Source of the DNA: Litomosoides sigmodontis
Lineage: Eukaryota; Nematoda; Chromadorea; Rhabditida; Onchocercidae
Direction: 5' to 3'
NCBI GenBank assembly: GCA_963070105.1
Contig: OY718808.1
Span: forward strand, 8,171,398 to 8,235,397
DNA length: 64,000 nt
A program made the position numbers and the translations under genes. Below are positions 46,001-54,460 of this stretch, piece by piece; position 1 is the first letter of the stretch, and each line of letters opens with the position of its first letter. Under the pieces are notes generated by a model. That model did no database searches. It had not been told where the DNA came from and saw only the letters and a list, made by a program, of their open reading frames with translations.

Positions 46001-48624
46001 TTTTCTCCATTTATTTGCTTTGATCTAATTATAAGGAGGAACAGTGTTCAGCTGCAACTATAAATTTATAATTTGAAGTACTTTGCAAGGCAAGAACACT
46101 TACCATTTTTGACGTCGATGTATCCCACACTGTGCTCCTTACCGGCTCTATTTTCCGCAATTACTTTGTATTCACCCTTTTGCGGAATTGGAAATCGAGC
46201 AATGCAACGGTTAGCCATTGGATAATAAACTTCAAACTGTCCGACTGCATCACGAAACCGGACACCGTTCACGTACCAAATAAACCTGAAGTAGTCAGTG
46301 TACCTTGTATTTCATTCGTATCTTTTTTCTTCGCCATATTTTGGTCTGAAGAGTGAAACGCATGCTATTTTTCAGTTTCAACAGGGAAACACACCTATTT
46401 AAATATTTATTTCAATTCTTATTAAAAAAAAACCTTTTAATACCATCATTACTCTCGTAAATTTTGTATGCAGGAGTATCGATTCTAAGATATCAACATA
46501 CATTCACTTTCATGTAGTTTATTTGCAATAAAATTAGTTCAAACCTTAAAGTGTTTTTCTCTTTGATACACACTCTTGCGTGCTTTCCTAGACGAACTTT
46601 TTTAGGCGAACTTTTTTTAGACGAACTTTTTTAGACGAACTTTAGATATTAATAGTAGAAAGTAAGCCCTACTTGGCTGGGGGTGATGCTTCCACTTCAA
46701 CGTCAATAAGTGCCTCATTGCCAGGTCGTAGAGTCAAATTTGGTACCTGTTGAATAAATCTAGGTGGCTTATCAGTTGATATTTCTGAAATATATGATTC
46801 GATTAAAAAATGCCTTACACAATAGAAACGAGACCCGTCAGATTACATCCCAAACAACTCGAGAATTCCAATCAATATTCGTTATATTAAAAATAATTAA
46901 CCTGATTTACTGATATTTTCCTTATCGATAATTTCCACATTCATTTCCTCCTTTATCTGATGCATTTGCTCTAACCATGTGTTGTGTAGTGGAGGAGCTG
47001 AAAAAGGCGGCTTTGACGTTTGCTTCAAAAAAAAAGCAGAAAGAAATGTTTTATCAGACGAAAAACAGTAAAGCTGGGAATCAATATTTGTATCCATGAA
47101 AAATTGAAAATATTGCTAAATAACAACAAAAAAAAGGAAATATTAGAATATTTTAAATATTACATTAAATTGATAGAATTTACATCGAGAATTTTAAATT
47201 AGAAAAAAGCCGAACCGTTGACCGTAACATAGCCGTAAGTTGTGGATATGCCGACGGGATTTCTGGCAGTACATTTATAAACACCCTGTTCCGGGCCCTC
47301 AACGGTCAGAGTGGTAATGTTTATTCCATGACGTGCCTAAAATATTGTAATTTCTTTTTAACTGCAATCATAGAATCAAATGTTCCATACGTAATTAATT
47401 TCAACTTTCCTCTCCAAATTGAAACCAGCTATGCTTACAATGTTGAAAGCTCTGCAGAATTTGTCAGCAATGTAAATAAAATAATTAAACCTTAAATTTG
47501 CGTTGGTTTTGTTGCACCGGTCTATCGTTGCAGAACCACTCGAAAATGGCCGGTGGATCGCTTTGTACTTCAACGACAAATGTCAAGGTATCAGTGGCCA
47601 ACACTCGAAATGCTTTAATTACCTAAACAGGAAAGTAATGCAGTAATGATGAAGTGGTAGCATAAATAATCAAATTCATGGAAAATTTAATCTTGCAGTA
47701 GGAAATGATCCTAATTTTTGCATTCTAAAAGCCACAAACCTGTATAAATTTAGGTGGCTGAGGCATTACGTATGATTTGATTTCGGAAGACCAATGTTCT
47801 TCGGCGAAATCTCTGGTAGTTCTACCAGAACTTTCCAAAACATGTATCTCTTCAATAGTACCTGTGTTTTTGTGATATACTTTTTCACGATCTAAAAATA
47901 TAATTTATCAAAAATGATGATGCCTCATTTGTGCGATCTATTTCCTGTCCAACTTAACTAAGCTTACTTTGCTAACTTTCCTGAGAAAACCTGTGAAGCA
48001 GTAACTATTTGCTAATTCTCGGATTGCTATCAACTAGCATAGCTATTACTTTTACTTATCGTTTATTAAAAAGTGATGGAATAATTGCTAGATGAAATCA
48101 GACAATGGAGAAATTTCACATGGCGTAATCCACAAAGTTTTTCAGTCAAAAATTGACAGAGATTGAATTCGCATAAGCTTCATGAAAATGCTTTAAAAAT
48201 TCATTCTCATTTTTTTCTTTCACTTCCACTGATCACTTCTTTTCATTGATGAACTAAAATATTTCATTAAATAAAAGTGAAAGGATATAAACTTGCTGCG
48301 CTCACTTGTTGAATAGGATACAACTGCCTCTTTATCCTTCTCATCAGATGCTAATGTCCTCCAATTTTCATCATTTGTTACTTCCATTCTGCAATAAATT
48401 ATTTACACAAAGGTATCGTCACATCAAGCAAATAGTATTTCTTATTACAACTAAAAAGAAATAAAATGCACGTAATATACGTCATACATCATATACGTGA
48501 TGTACGTAGCTCACACATGCAGTGTACGTATGTTGTGCAATGCAAGATTTCAACGCAAAACGTACCTTATCAAATTATTTGAAGCAGAGGCTTTTCTCTT
48601 CTGCAATTTTTCTCGCTTACTCAT
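1..48624 (-). CDS. ttn-1: Titin-like giant muscle protein (TTN-1 type), 3' end outside window
   Basis: I joined 41 exons by GT-AG sites and codon phase. They start at the ATG at 48622-48624 and run to position 1 with the frame still open, giving about 12,000 residues. The order is two Ig domains, five Ig in one exon, two split Ig, an unfamiliar block, more Ig, a repeat exon of about 79-residue units, four more Ig and a PEVK-like array. Eighteen Ig domains were counted by the C...W...Y.C pattern and its degenerate forms. Known family role: nematode and insect titins link the dense body or Z-line to thick filaments and act as springs. No kinase or FnIII domain is present, and C. elegans TTN-1 carries these towards its C-terminus. 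Two joins are uncertain: 23312/23394 to 22286, and 42648 to 42283. Kettin-type gene 1 lies directly upstream. The gene name is by domain layout. Confidence 0.85.
3211..17522 (-). repeat. Higher-order repeat array of B plus n A modules
   Basis: Seventeen B modules of about 230 bp (about 76 residues, with EVDTEKQLSDEG, EAIEAGREKVTEIF and IDVSIMSIGFETAQ) start at 3211, 5371, 6910, 7603, 8743, 9436, 10264, 10957, 11515, 12073, 12631, 13594, 14557, 15250, 16213, 16906 and 17293. The spacings are 2160, 1539, 693, 1140, 693, 828, 693, 558, 558, 558, 963, 963, 693, 963, 693 and 387 bp. Most equal 558 + 135n, that is B plus two A modules plus n further A modules. Exceptions are explained by 6-bp losses and a 42-bp insertion. 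The copy at 17293 is diverged and the others are nearly identical. Confidence 0.92.
18572..19741 (-). CDS. ttn-1: ttn-1 exon 40: Ig end, unique charged region, Ig start
   Basis: This 1,170-bp exon is entered in phase 2 and left in phase 2 (AC|GTGAGT). It begins with the second half of an Ig domain (FTVYEDGIVILKI, then GLYVCEATNGTGS). About 270 residues of unique, Glu/Lys/Arg-rich, probably helical sequence follow, with stretches such as AEAVILSLS and AEAYIILITRHQY that resemble the strand motif of the 79-residue repeats. It closes with the first half of another Ig domain (PPHFIQSF, GLYCSVQGLPTPHIRI), completed at the start of the giant exon. This is the last folded region before the spring. 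The unique segment has no function I recognise. Confidence 0.85.
20218..22286 (-). CDS. ttn-1: ttn-1 exons 34-39: Ig domains 15, 16 and start of 17
   Basis: Exons are 22094-22286, 21722-21861, 21350-21438, 21056-21150, 20764-20903 and 20218-20440, all joined in phase. The first two encode an Ig (APQFAKELNEI, FKCIIHGTPTPRVQWYCN, GSLVCEAQNSAGKAV). The next three encode another (LKCIISGSPLPSVQWKRN, AIFSCAAINLFGS). The last encodes a serine/glycine lead-in and the first half of a third Ig (LKCVVVAEPMPVIRWTCN). All are I-set-like and split near the C-D region at the same place, after the tryptophan strand and in phase 2. This suggests the Ig-plus-intron units arose by duplication. The start at 22286 needs a phase-1 donor upstream, which supports ending the preceding exon at 23312 rather than 23394. 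Confidence 0.83.
23173..23217. repeat. Inverted repeat, 21-bp arms, 3-base loop
   Basis: Arm 23173-23193 (starting ATGACACAAGT) and arm 23197-23217 (ending ACTTGTGTCAT) are complementary with one mismatch, separated by TTT. Confidence 0.9.
23184..23287. repeat. Minisatellite with AGTATTTTACT core
   Basis: About five imperfect copies of a unit of 17-28 bp, each containing AGTATTTTACT or GGTATTTTACT, run from the hairpin to within 25 bases of the 23312 donor. Confidence 0.85.
23312..26497 (-). CDS. ttn-1: ttn-1 exon 33: tandem degenerate repeat of about 79 residues
   Basis: This 3.1-3.2 kb exon encodes about 1,034-1,061 residues without Ig domains. At least six and probably nine or more tandem copies of a unit of 76-80 residues are visible. 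The core is a strand motif (for example VATSFEIQSQ), then LLxRAPTVxE, then RxFSDxLVKLxxELxSQM, then a variable stretch with SRT or a similar motif. FSD occurs in several successive copies. I do not recognise this as a named family. It should be compared with the tandem-repeat regions described in C. elegans TTN-1. The exon can end at the donor 23394 (phase 0) or 23312 (phase 1), and only the second fits the next acceptor. Confidence 0.85.
26775..27047 (-). CDS. ttn-1: ttn-1 exon 32: single-exon Ig domain
   Basis: This 273-bp exon is entered and left in phase 1 and encodes one whole Ig domain of 90 residues. It contains VPVGSAATIHCETV with the B-strand cysteine, LDWRKN with the core tryptophan, and SSDEGEYGVVIKD. 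The usual F-strand cysteine is replaced (YGV instead of YxC), so the canonical disulphide pair is absent. This is common among intracellular muscle Ig domains. Its symmetrical phase makes it a clean cassette that could be skipped or duplicated without a frameshift. Confidence 0.88.
27048..28855. other. Intron of ttn-1 with GAT microsatellite
   Basis: About 1.8 kb between two single-exon Ig domains, AT-rich, with a (GAT)n tract at about 28002-28094. An open stretch at 28631-28778 behind an acceptor does not fit any donor phase. Its size and position would suit a lost or unrecognised Ig cassette. Confidence 0.65.
28002..28094. repeat. GAT trinucleotide microsatellite
   Basis: Imperfect (GAT)n with GAC and TGT interruptions, ending in a pure run of about ten units, within an intron. 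Confidence 0.9.
28856..29194 (-). CDS. ttn-1: ttn-1 exon 31: single-exon Ig domain with acidic leader
   Basis: The exon starts in phase 1 after a CACAG acceptor. It has an acidic leader (GAEDTEDDDYREY), then an Ig domain: VPLGSTATIACELE, the LMWRKDG strand, and DDSASYSICINDVEF. It parallels the neighbouring Ig at 26775-27047 and the two Ig at the end of exon 30, so four similar Ig domains lie in a row. The low end is chosen at the phase-1 donor ATGG|GTGGCA because the next exon needs phase 1. A phase-0 donor a little earlier is possible. Confidence 0.8.
29473..34812 (-). CDS. ttn-1: ttn-1 exon 30: 5.3-kb exon with disordered and helical region, then two Ig
   Basis: One exon of 5,340 bp encodes about 1,780 residues, in at phase 1 and out at phase 1. 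The first third is Ser/Asn-rich and probably disordered. The middle (about 32.1-33.0 kb) is Glu/Lys/Leu-rich with heptad-like stretches (EELLKTILENIIKN, LEEILKRE, LENMLEEVEKE) and looks helical or coiled-coil. A basic proline motif (VRPPRRRREK) at about 31.74-31.78 kb resembles an SH3-domain ligand. The last 190 residues are two Ig domains (EGSTATITCEF...IDWFKG and MEGQPSIIACQVS...IDWYKDN). Coiled-coil segments are reported in nematode titin, and identity with those is inferred. No catalytic motif was seen. Confidence 0.88.
34813..35863. other. Intron of ttn-1 with ATT microsatellite
   Basis: About 1.05 kb, AT-rich, with (ATT)n at 35141-35162. No exon was recognised, and the flanking exons join in phase 1. 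Confidence 0.7.
35864..36555 (-). CDS. ttn-1: ttn-1 exons 28-29: Ig domain
   Basis: Exons 36408-36555 and 35864-36003 join in phase 2. They encode one complete I-set-like Ig: APKFIKTLENV, FKCIVSGTPVPTIRWYVDG, VCILKIRELAIEDEGEYTCQATNDAGQ. The donor used (ATCA|GTTAGT) keeps the frame into the 5.3-kb exon. Reading through it would meet TAG within two codons. The split position and phase match the Ig units at 20.2-22.3 kb. Confidence 0.88.
36763..39386 (-). CDS. ttn-1: ttn-1 exons 21-27: unfamiliar strand-rich region without Ig
   Basis: Exons are 38854-39386, 38585-38683, 38112-38417, 37665-37823, 37261-37458 (low end uncertain; 37288 is possible), 37131-37220 and 36763-36886. They give about 500 residues in phase. 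Nearly every boundary is phase 0, unlike the Ig exons. The protein has recurring strand-like motifs at the exon starts: NVNVVRTSP, VVINVVATVVFEKP, GVYVDVRRPDS, ANIKVDKPEE, NVFVTFTKKDD, VVSVFVEISA. They suggest a degenerate repeat of about 60-90 residues, possibly related to the 79-residue repeat of exon 33. I do not recognise a family. It separates two Ig blocks. Confidence 0.8.
39588..40608 (-). CDS. ttn-1: ttn-1 exons 17-20: linker and Ig domain
   Basis: Exons 40512-40608 and 40263-40434 encode a linker of about 90 residues with no Ig features (VLVEPEVSSSQEV, then VQSSEEEEFESV). Exons 40001-40129 and 39588-39742 then encode an Ig: IECYTVDIGDAVVLHTDI, PQPHVAWYFGQ, ILKIKKVEKKHEGTYYCCAE. The B-strand position has VVLHT where a cysteine is usual, while the F strand keeps YYCC. 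All joins are in phase (1, 2, 2, then out in phase 1). Confidence 0.83.
40836..41544 (-). CDS. ttn-1: ttn-1 exons 15-16: Ig domain
   Basis: Exons 41307-41544 and 40836-40996 join in phase 1. The Ig runs from RPRFSKVMVDQ through IVVSCKVLSEAPVAVSWYKG and TYTLTIYNVDKWDEG to QYVCRAENAYDSSE, with both cysteines and the core tryptophan. An acidic tail of about 35 residues (SREIGDEALIEEND) follows. The first codons are phase 0 after a TTTAG acceptor. Confidence 0.88.
41804..42283 (-). CDS. ttn-1: ttn-1 exons 12-14: small linker exons
   Basis: Three short exons (42218-42283, 41924-42046, 41804-41841) stay open and join in phase. They encode about 75 residues: a glutamate/threonine stretch (REEVYKFISETETI), a basic stretch (NGKNKDKKARNNRATLVVQH) and an acidic end (REIVETEIAAEK). 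There are no Ig features. Splice sites fit the local consensus, but the exons are short, so support is moderate. They bridge the five-Ig exon and the Ig at 41.3 kb. Confidence 0.65.
42457..42512 (-). other. Possible small or alternative exon
   Basis: This 56-bp segment has an acceptor (CTGAAG), is open in the frame set by exon 11, and ends at ATG|GTAGAA. Used whole, it leaves phase 0, which does not fit the next exon at 42283 (needs phase 1). A donor inside it (GCTG|GTCAGT) would make a 15-bp microexon that does fit. It may be skipped, because exon 11 joins exon 12 directly in frame. Confidence 0.3.
42648..45113 (-). CDS. ttn-1: ttn-1 exon 11: five Ig domains in one exon
   Basis: This 2,466-bp exon (about 822 residues) starts with an eight-glutamine run encoded by CAA repeats. 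Five Ig domains follow, separated by one long linker after the first. Openings include KPVFTYELPTDV, HPCILKQPEPEIR, KAPRIIERFAP and KVPVFIKPLPGE. Core strands include VKWSVNGFEL, FKWYQNNFEV, FRWMLNNFEV, FRWFADG and FIWTLNGRDV. F strands such as GNYSVTVANKYG, GTYKMVASNIHG and GRYEVVARNSLG lack the usual cysteine, so this is a subfamily of cysteine-poor Ig domains. The second and third are close to each other and look like a tandem duplication. The low end is the phase-1 donor CAT|GTTAGT, and reading on would hit TAG in the same codon. Confidence 0.88.
45075..45099 (-). repeat. Coding CAA repeat (glutamine run)
   Basis: GTT repeats on the plus strand read as eight CAA codons at the start of exon 11. 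CAA tracts are unstable, so length may vary between individuals. Confidence 0.9.
45558..45989 (-). CDS. ttn-1: ttn-1 exons 9-10: linker exons
   Basis: Exons 45906-45989 and 45558-45758 are joined in phase 1 on both sides. They encode about 95 residues rich in His, Tyr, Ser and Pro (for example QTQLPPLPDNRMHYHSS, then YYQRSTSLPRQIDHPYD). There is no Ig fold. A disordered linker between the second Ig and the glutamine run of exon 11 is the simplest reading. Confidence 0.72.
46104..46997 (-). CDS. ttn-1: ttn-1 exons 6-8: second Ig domain
   Basis: Exons 46902-46997, 46673-46784 and 46104-46285 join in phases 1 and 2. A helical lead-in (EQMHQIKEEMNVEI) is followed by an Ig: KPPRFIQQVPNLTLRPG, FIWYVNGVRFRD, KGEYKVIAENRAGKE. 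The tryptophan strand is kept and the F-strand cysteine is replaced by valine. For the first exon I chose the strong TTTTTCAG acceptor, because it alone fits the phase-1 donor of exon 5. Confidence 0.82.
46588..46645. repeat. Minisatellite with AGACGAACTTTTTT unit
   Basis: Four copies of a unit of about 16 bp (TAGACGAACTTTTTT with small changes) lie in the intron just below exon 7, about 30 bases from its donor. Confidence 0.88.
47216..47891 (-). CDS. ttn-1: ttn-1 exons 3-5: first Ig domain
   Basis: Exons 47740-47891, 47491-47622 and 47216-47336 join in phase 0. A leader of about 45 residues ends in PQPPKFIQ. The Ig follows: DTLTFVVEVQSDPPAIFEW, then TTLTVEGPEQGVYKCTARNPVG. The WFCND strand is followed by a basic VQQNQRKFK loop. 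This is the most N-terminal folded domain of the titin-like protein. Confidence 0.83.
48306..48388 (-). CDS. ttn-1: ttn-1 exon 2 (possible spliced-leader start)
   Basis: This 83-bp exon begins A|ATGGAAGT directly after a TTGCAG acceptor and encodes MEVTNDENWR and an acidic stretch. An ATG one base after a strong acceptor is also what a trans-spliced first exon looks like in nematodes, so translation could start here at 48385-48387. It is in frame with both candidate upstream exons, which end in phase 2. Confidence 0.72.
48566..48624 (-). CDS. ttn-1: ttn-1 candidate first coding exon (proximal)
   Basis: ATG at 48622-48624 opens a basic peptide, MSKREKLQKRKASASNN, that ends AG|GTACGT in phase 2 and joins exon 2 in frame. 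The frame has a stop just upstream, so this ATG is a real candidate. The support is open frame, donor and phase only, with no promoter element seen. Confidence 0.6.
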
Positions 48625-49002
48625 TTTTCACTCAAAGAAACACGTACACGCACACATTGTGAAATTACGTTCGATCGTCCTCTCACTACTTAACCGACTT
48701 TTTCCTACAAATTTCATAAGTATTTCAAACGAATTTACTCGATCCTTTCGCTCCTTTTGTTGAAATTCCGCTACTTCGCTCAAAGTTTGTTTTTTGATTA
48801 CTTGTTTGTACTCAAAAGGTAAAATGACTTAAGTGATAATCATAACTGCAAGAATACCTTTTTGGCGCTATGTGGCGCACTAGCGCCTTTGAGCAATTTC
48901 ACATCAAATGATTGCCTTTCAATAAAAGTCAACGTGTGTCGTTCGTCTGAAAAATCAAGACTTTAATTGGCATAGTTGAAACAAAAGTTAGTAGTCAGTT
49001 AC

Positions 49003-49064
49003 TTATCATTTAGCAACGTGCACGTTTCCTCGACGAATAATTCCTTCGTGCTTACATCACTCAT
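49003..49064 (-). CDS. ttn-1: ttn-1 candidate alternative first coding exon (distal)
   Basis: A strong acceptor-like site (TTTTGCAG, CT at 49091-49092 on the plus strand) is followed 26 bases later by ATG at 49062-49064. It opens MSDVSTKELFVEETCTLLND and ends at a GTAACT donor in phase 2, so it also joins exon 2 in frame. The acceptor with no nearby upstream donor is what a spliced-leader site would look like. Further exon-like open stretches at 48870-48955 and about 48740-48780 do not fit in phase. Confidence 0.45.
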
Positions 49065-51888
49065 AGAAATCAACAGAACATTGTCAATTGCTGCAAAATT
49101 TGTTTGGAAAAAATTTGCTATTCATCACACTATCACTTTTACTTCATAAATATAAAGAGAGATTATCAAAGTTTATTAAGAATATTTAAATTTCAAAAAT
49201 TTATTAGAAATATTTAAATTCCCAACAGCATAATGTTTCATTGCGCTATATCTCCACCTGTTATTAACAATATTTTCTTTTTACAAATTTTGCAAAACCT
49301 ATCAATGTACTTTTAATTAGACTTATGGCTAGACTTTTCAAATTACTGTAAAGCAATGAGAAAGATTATTGAACTGTCTGCCATACTGCAAATATTACAA
49401 AACAATTTCATATTTTAATAATTATGCGGAATTTGCAAACTTGAAGAATCAATAAATAATACTGCAATAAAAATGATGCAAACTTCTTAGAATTCTGCTA
49501 TGTAGCAGTTCACAATTTGTGGAAATTTGAATATTTCATACTTTTCAGTGAGTTTTTTAAGATCAAAATTTTTTACGATAAATAAAAATTACAGTGCTAG
49601 TTTTCCCACTTTACACAACTGGTGCAACACAGGCAACTTTATCATTATTAAAAAAAATTTTTTCAGTAAATTCTTCCATTTTTATTTTGAATGAAATTTT
49701 GTCAGCCTAAATATTCCGAACAATTTCGAATTTTTTCATAAACTGTTGCACTTCCATATCGTTGAGGAGGAAGACAAGTTAAAATTTCTTTTTTCAACTA
49801 AATTTCTGAAAATTTCCGATAATCGAAGATAAAAGAATTGTAGGAACATTTTTTTTAATTGCTGCTTCTTTAAAATCACTTTTATTTTGCAACAAAATAC
49901 TAATGCATTTCAGAGGATTATTGGAGGAATTACGGTAGAAGTGAAGAAATACGGTAAAAGTGAAGAAGCACCCCATAGAAGGGATGCGTAGTTTGATGAT
50001 ATCGTAAATTGCTATTTAATGAATTACTAATTTGATCTATTTCCTCTTATCAGTTTGAATTTGCATAAAATGCGAAAAAATGTACTATAAATGCGGGAGT
50101 TTGAAGATTGAAATGAAGGAAAAGCTGGAAAGATCTTCTCAAACGTTGTAGAGCGCAAAGAATAACATTTAGCTGAGCCATTAAAGATAATTTCGAAAAA
50201 GCAAAATTAAAAAGAGAGAAGTAAAGGAAAATGCTTGCTATTATTAGGAATTTTCTTATTTCAGGAAATTTTTTCAATGATTTTTCTTTTGCGATGATTC
50301 ATTGAGTGAAAATAATGAGATAAAATTTAACAAATTTCATTAATCTGAATTGAGCATCGTCTCTAACCTATTCGTTCTATTTTTTAATTGTATTTTTCCC
50401 TTGTATTTCTAACTGTCCGGTGGATCCGTATCAAATCCTATCTTCTCTTTAATTTAATCTTTGAAATAATTTAATGAAAAGATTTAGGAATGAAAAAATA
50501 TATGAGAAAAGGAGAAGTGAATTAAATGAGGACAGATGGAGAAAGTTTTTGAATAATTGAAATTATTTGAAGCGAAATATTTTAGCTCATGAAAAATTTC
50601 ACTTTATTTCTGAAAAGTATATGCGAAAAAAATTGAAAAGAAAGAAAAAATTCATATAAATTTAATTAAATAAGTTTTAGTAATAGCTAGATCCGTACGA
50701 CAAAAGAAATAGTTTAAATAACAAAAAAAAAACGAATTGTTAATTTACATCATTTTATTTCCTTAATCAAAATGATCCACACATTTTGTCTGAAACAATG
50801 AAAACCTTCACTAAAAAGCAGCAAAAGGAAAAAAAATCAAAGTGATATATTTTCATTTTATCAGCAGAAATTTCGAATAAATAAATTTAATAAGCGATTG
50901 AAAAAGCAGACGCATGCGACAGTTCTCAGAAAGAAAGCCGAAATTTAGAAAATACTCGGTGAAAATTTTAGAATTTTTTAAATGTAAAAAAAAGAAAAGA
51001 GCAAATCACAAACAACGAGAGATTATTTTTGCTATAAAGATGAGAGGATATGTGTAAGATAAGATGGAACAAAATAATTTACTTGGCTATTTCAATAATT
51101 CTTCTCATCAACATTCAATTTTGATTTCACAAAATATAATGATCATTGATCGAAAGGGAAAGTTTTATTATGTTGCTTTTTTCGAATAAATAATTGAAAG
51201 AAAGAACACAATCAATTAGTGCATAACTTTTACACCATTAACTAACAATTGGTGCAATTAGGTAAATTTCAGGAAAAATATTGGTGCAATTAAGTAAATT
51301 TCAGGAAAGAAGAAAAAGAAAACGTGAAAAGGAAAAGTTACTTGTATGCTTGTGATAAGTACTTTCGTTGAACCGTACCCCTCTAATTTGCGAGAAGTTA
51401 GCGATAACAGAGTTATATTTGCAGATTGTTCTATTCGCCGACTTCTTTTACCTTTCTAATTGAACAAATTACAAATAGTAATTTCGGAGAAGTTTCACGC
51501 AGTAAGCGGAATATCTTCCAGAGGGGCACTTCCAGAAGTCGGTCAAGAAGTCAGTGTGGAGTGATTGAAGTACACTGATGGAGGATCGGATGTAAACTGA
51601 TGTGCTCCTACTGCTCTGCTCTTCCGCTACTGCTTCTGTTTACGTCTGAACGTCTAGGTATCTATTGATAACTTTTTCAATTAACAACCTACCCGTCTGG
51701 CATCTTCTCAAATCATCGGACGAATTGAAATTCTTACATTATCTCTCTTTCTCCAGCTCTCCTCCAATCTTTCCTAATGTTTCGTCTTCCACTGCACATC
51801 TTTAATTTCAATGAAATCTTTGCAAAATCTTTTGTAAGATCCGCAATGCTCTAGTAGTATATTGGCGGAATACGAATGCTGCTAGATG

Positions 51889-52070
51889 TCTGTGTGTGTC
51901 TGTGTGTGTGTGTGTGTGTGTTGTGTGTGTGAGAGAGAGAGAGAGAGAGGGAGGAATGAGATTATTCATTCATATAACGACATCCTCTCCTTAACTTTCT
52001 CTCTCTCTCTCTCTTTATCTGGTTTGTTCGTTCGTCTTCCTTCTTTCTCTCTCCCTCTCTCTCTCTCTCT
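51889..52070. repeat. GT, GA and CT microsatellites
   Basis: (GT)n covers about 51889-51930, (GA)n about 51930-51950, and (CT)n runs lie at 51995-52014 and 52044-52070. The GA and CT tracts are inverse complements about 45 bases apart and could pair. GA/CT tracts occur in many invertebrate promoters, and this lies upstream of ttn-1. A promoter role is only a guess. Confidence 0.85.
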
Positions 52071-53772
52071 GTTTGAACAAGCTTCAATGCTTGGGCTAAC
52101 TAACCGCTATGTTAAAGATGTAAGTTGTTGCTTTTATTGTTGTACAAATCGTTAGACTGAAAAGCTTCAGCTCTTTTTAGCTTCGTTCTCAACAAGCACT
52201 CTTTACACAGTTGTTTTCTCTCCCTCTCACCTCACTGCTAGCTAGTCAAAGCCCACCAAAGCTCTCGCAAGCACCATTTCCGCTTACTTTTACTTTTTCA
52301 TTTTCAAAAACGACGAGAGTGAAATGTTGAAGGACAACATTTCATTCCTCTAATGTGTTCCATCCTCAAAAGTGCGCGTATATACGTGCACCTACGAGGG
52401 ATCGTATACCTTTGACGTGCGTAAAGGAAAAAATAAAAGTGGAAATGGTATTTTTGAATTTCGCACCGCAATATCTCATATTACATGTGATGGAAATGAT
52501 GCAGATAAAATATCATATATTTCTAATTAATTCACTAATTAAGTATCATGATGGATGAATGAGATTTAATTTCATTGAAACACAAATAATGTTAATTGAT
52601 CGGTGATGAAACGAACGAGTATTTGTTAAATTGAATGAAACGGAACGAACGTATGACAGTAAGTGTGCCAAGAATTATTTTCTCAAATGTATCCCTCAAA
52701 AAATTTTAATGGCTTATGAAGTGCATCAAAAATTGGAAAATCTATCAGAAAATTTTAATGGATTATGGTGGTCATTTTACAGCTGAATAAATAGATGAGC
52801 TATAATAGCAAATATATCAAAAGAAATTTTTTGTTTTAAAAATATCGAAAAACTGAAGAAGAAAGTTTTTTCAAAGTTGGCAACTAGCAGCGAAAACTTA
52901 TCAGCTTTACAGGTAACATTATTTCAAAATTTGCACTTTTTTTTGTACTTTTTTTTTTGAAAAATTATTTCTTGCACCCTTTTTTGAACACGTTGAAAAT
53001 TATTTTTCATTCTTTTTTTGATTTCTTCAACTATCAATTAAGTACTTTGTGCTATGAAAAATTTCCCTTTCATTGCTCACAACTGTTGTATGACTAGGAA
53101 AATACCAGAAAAGCAATGTATCTGAAATCACAGAAGCTAAGCAATTTATCAACATTTGATTTCACTGATCAACTCTTGCAACTGCGAAATCACATTTAGC
53201 TTCATTTTTCAAATTTCATATTTCCTCCTTTTGAGAAAAAAAAAGCAGTGTAAACTCTTTGTACATTGCAATGAAAAACACTTTGAGGGAGATTTTTCTC
53301 AATCTAACAAATTCCAAATTTTGTGAAAGTGCAATGAATCTTTCTTTTCGAAAAATCTAAAAATTTCAGAGTAAAAGATTGATATATGGAAGAGTTGAAC
53401 ATTCATTCGCCATTATCAAGGTTACCAATTAGTTGTAAGCATCATTTTGCTTTTCCATCAATCCAAGCAACTTCGAAACTTTTCAATTTTTTCTGAAAAA
53501 AAGAAACATTGCTTTTCTTTTTCCGAATATCTCGCTTAATTTGCTAGTCTGAAAATCAACAACTGGGTTGAACTTCATGAACAAAGCCAATCGATTAAAC
53601 GATATATTTTGAAGAGACAGCGAAAGGAACCGATAATTTCACACGTTGGTAAAATGAGTCACCACAACCACAATTAGCATGCAATTTTTAAATTTTCTCA
53701 AAAAATTATCCACTTGAGGATTTATTCATATTTGCCAGCGTAGAATGTGCACGTTATAGCTATGCTCATAAT

Positions 53773-53836
53773 TTCTTATTATTGATTATTGAAACTATGA
53801 TTATTGAATATGATTATTGAACTTCTTATTATTGAA
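53773..53836. repeat. Short tandem repeat with ATTATTGA core
   Basis: About five imperfect copies of TTATTATTGA-like sequence in the intergenic region. Confidence 0.75.
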
Positions 53837-54460
53837 CAAGCATAAGTAAATCCGAGATAGCGCTATTACAATTTATCATAATCTGTCAAATGACAAGATT
53901 TTCTCGTATGATCGCTTCTCGACTACAACGGATAATTGAAGAAGCATTAATTAACATAAGGGAAATTGCGGAGTATGCGTAGCAATTAAAATTTTTATCT
54001 CTTCGAAACAATTTTTAAAATTGCTACGAACTTTGACAACTTTCCCGAACCGCATCGCATCACTCATACGCTTTTGATTTACCTTTTAGGCCTCCAAAAA
54101 ATCATATCACAAATTATGTTGAGAATATTGGGGAGTTCTCGATGAACTGATCTTCATGAGCGACGCGAAACCACGAGATGTCAGTGATGACAAGGAGAAC
54201 TTAAGCACGAAAATATGCATATTTACCTCATATATCACTTAGTGGGAGCAAGATACAATACTTCATAACTTACTGTTTGAATTAAAACTTCAGAAAACTT
54301 AAAGTTATAAAAAGTGATATTACTATAAAACAACATCAACAGATTTAAAATATTAAAGATTATATGCAAATATTATAGCTTAAAGTCAATTATTTCATCC
54401 CAATAATTTCTCATCAATGCCTTCCAACATTCACTTGCAATAAAACAATTTTGTAAAAAA

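Noticed and set aside
48870..48955. Exon-like stretch ERHTLTFIERQ between good splice sites
   Set aside because: It needs a phase-1 donor upstream and leaves phase 0. Neither fits the exons on either side.
51886..52155. Plus-strand frame over the GT/GA/CT tracts
   Set aside because: Translation of microsatellites only.
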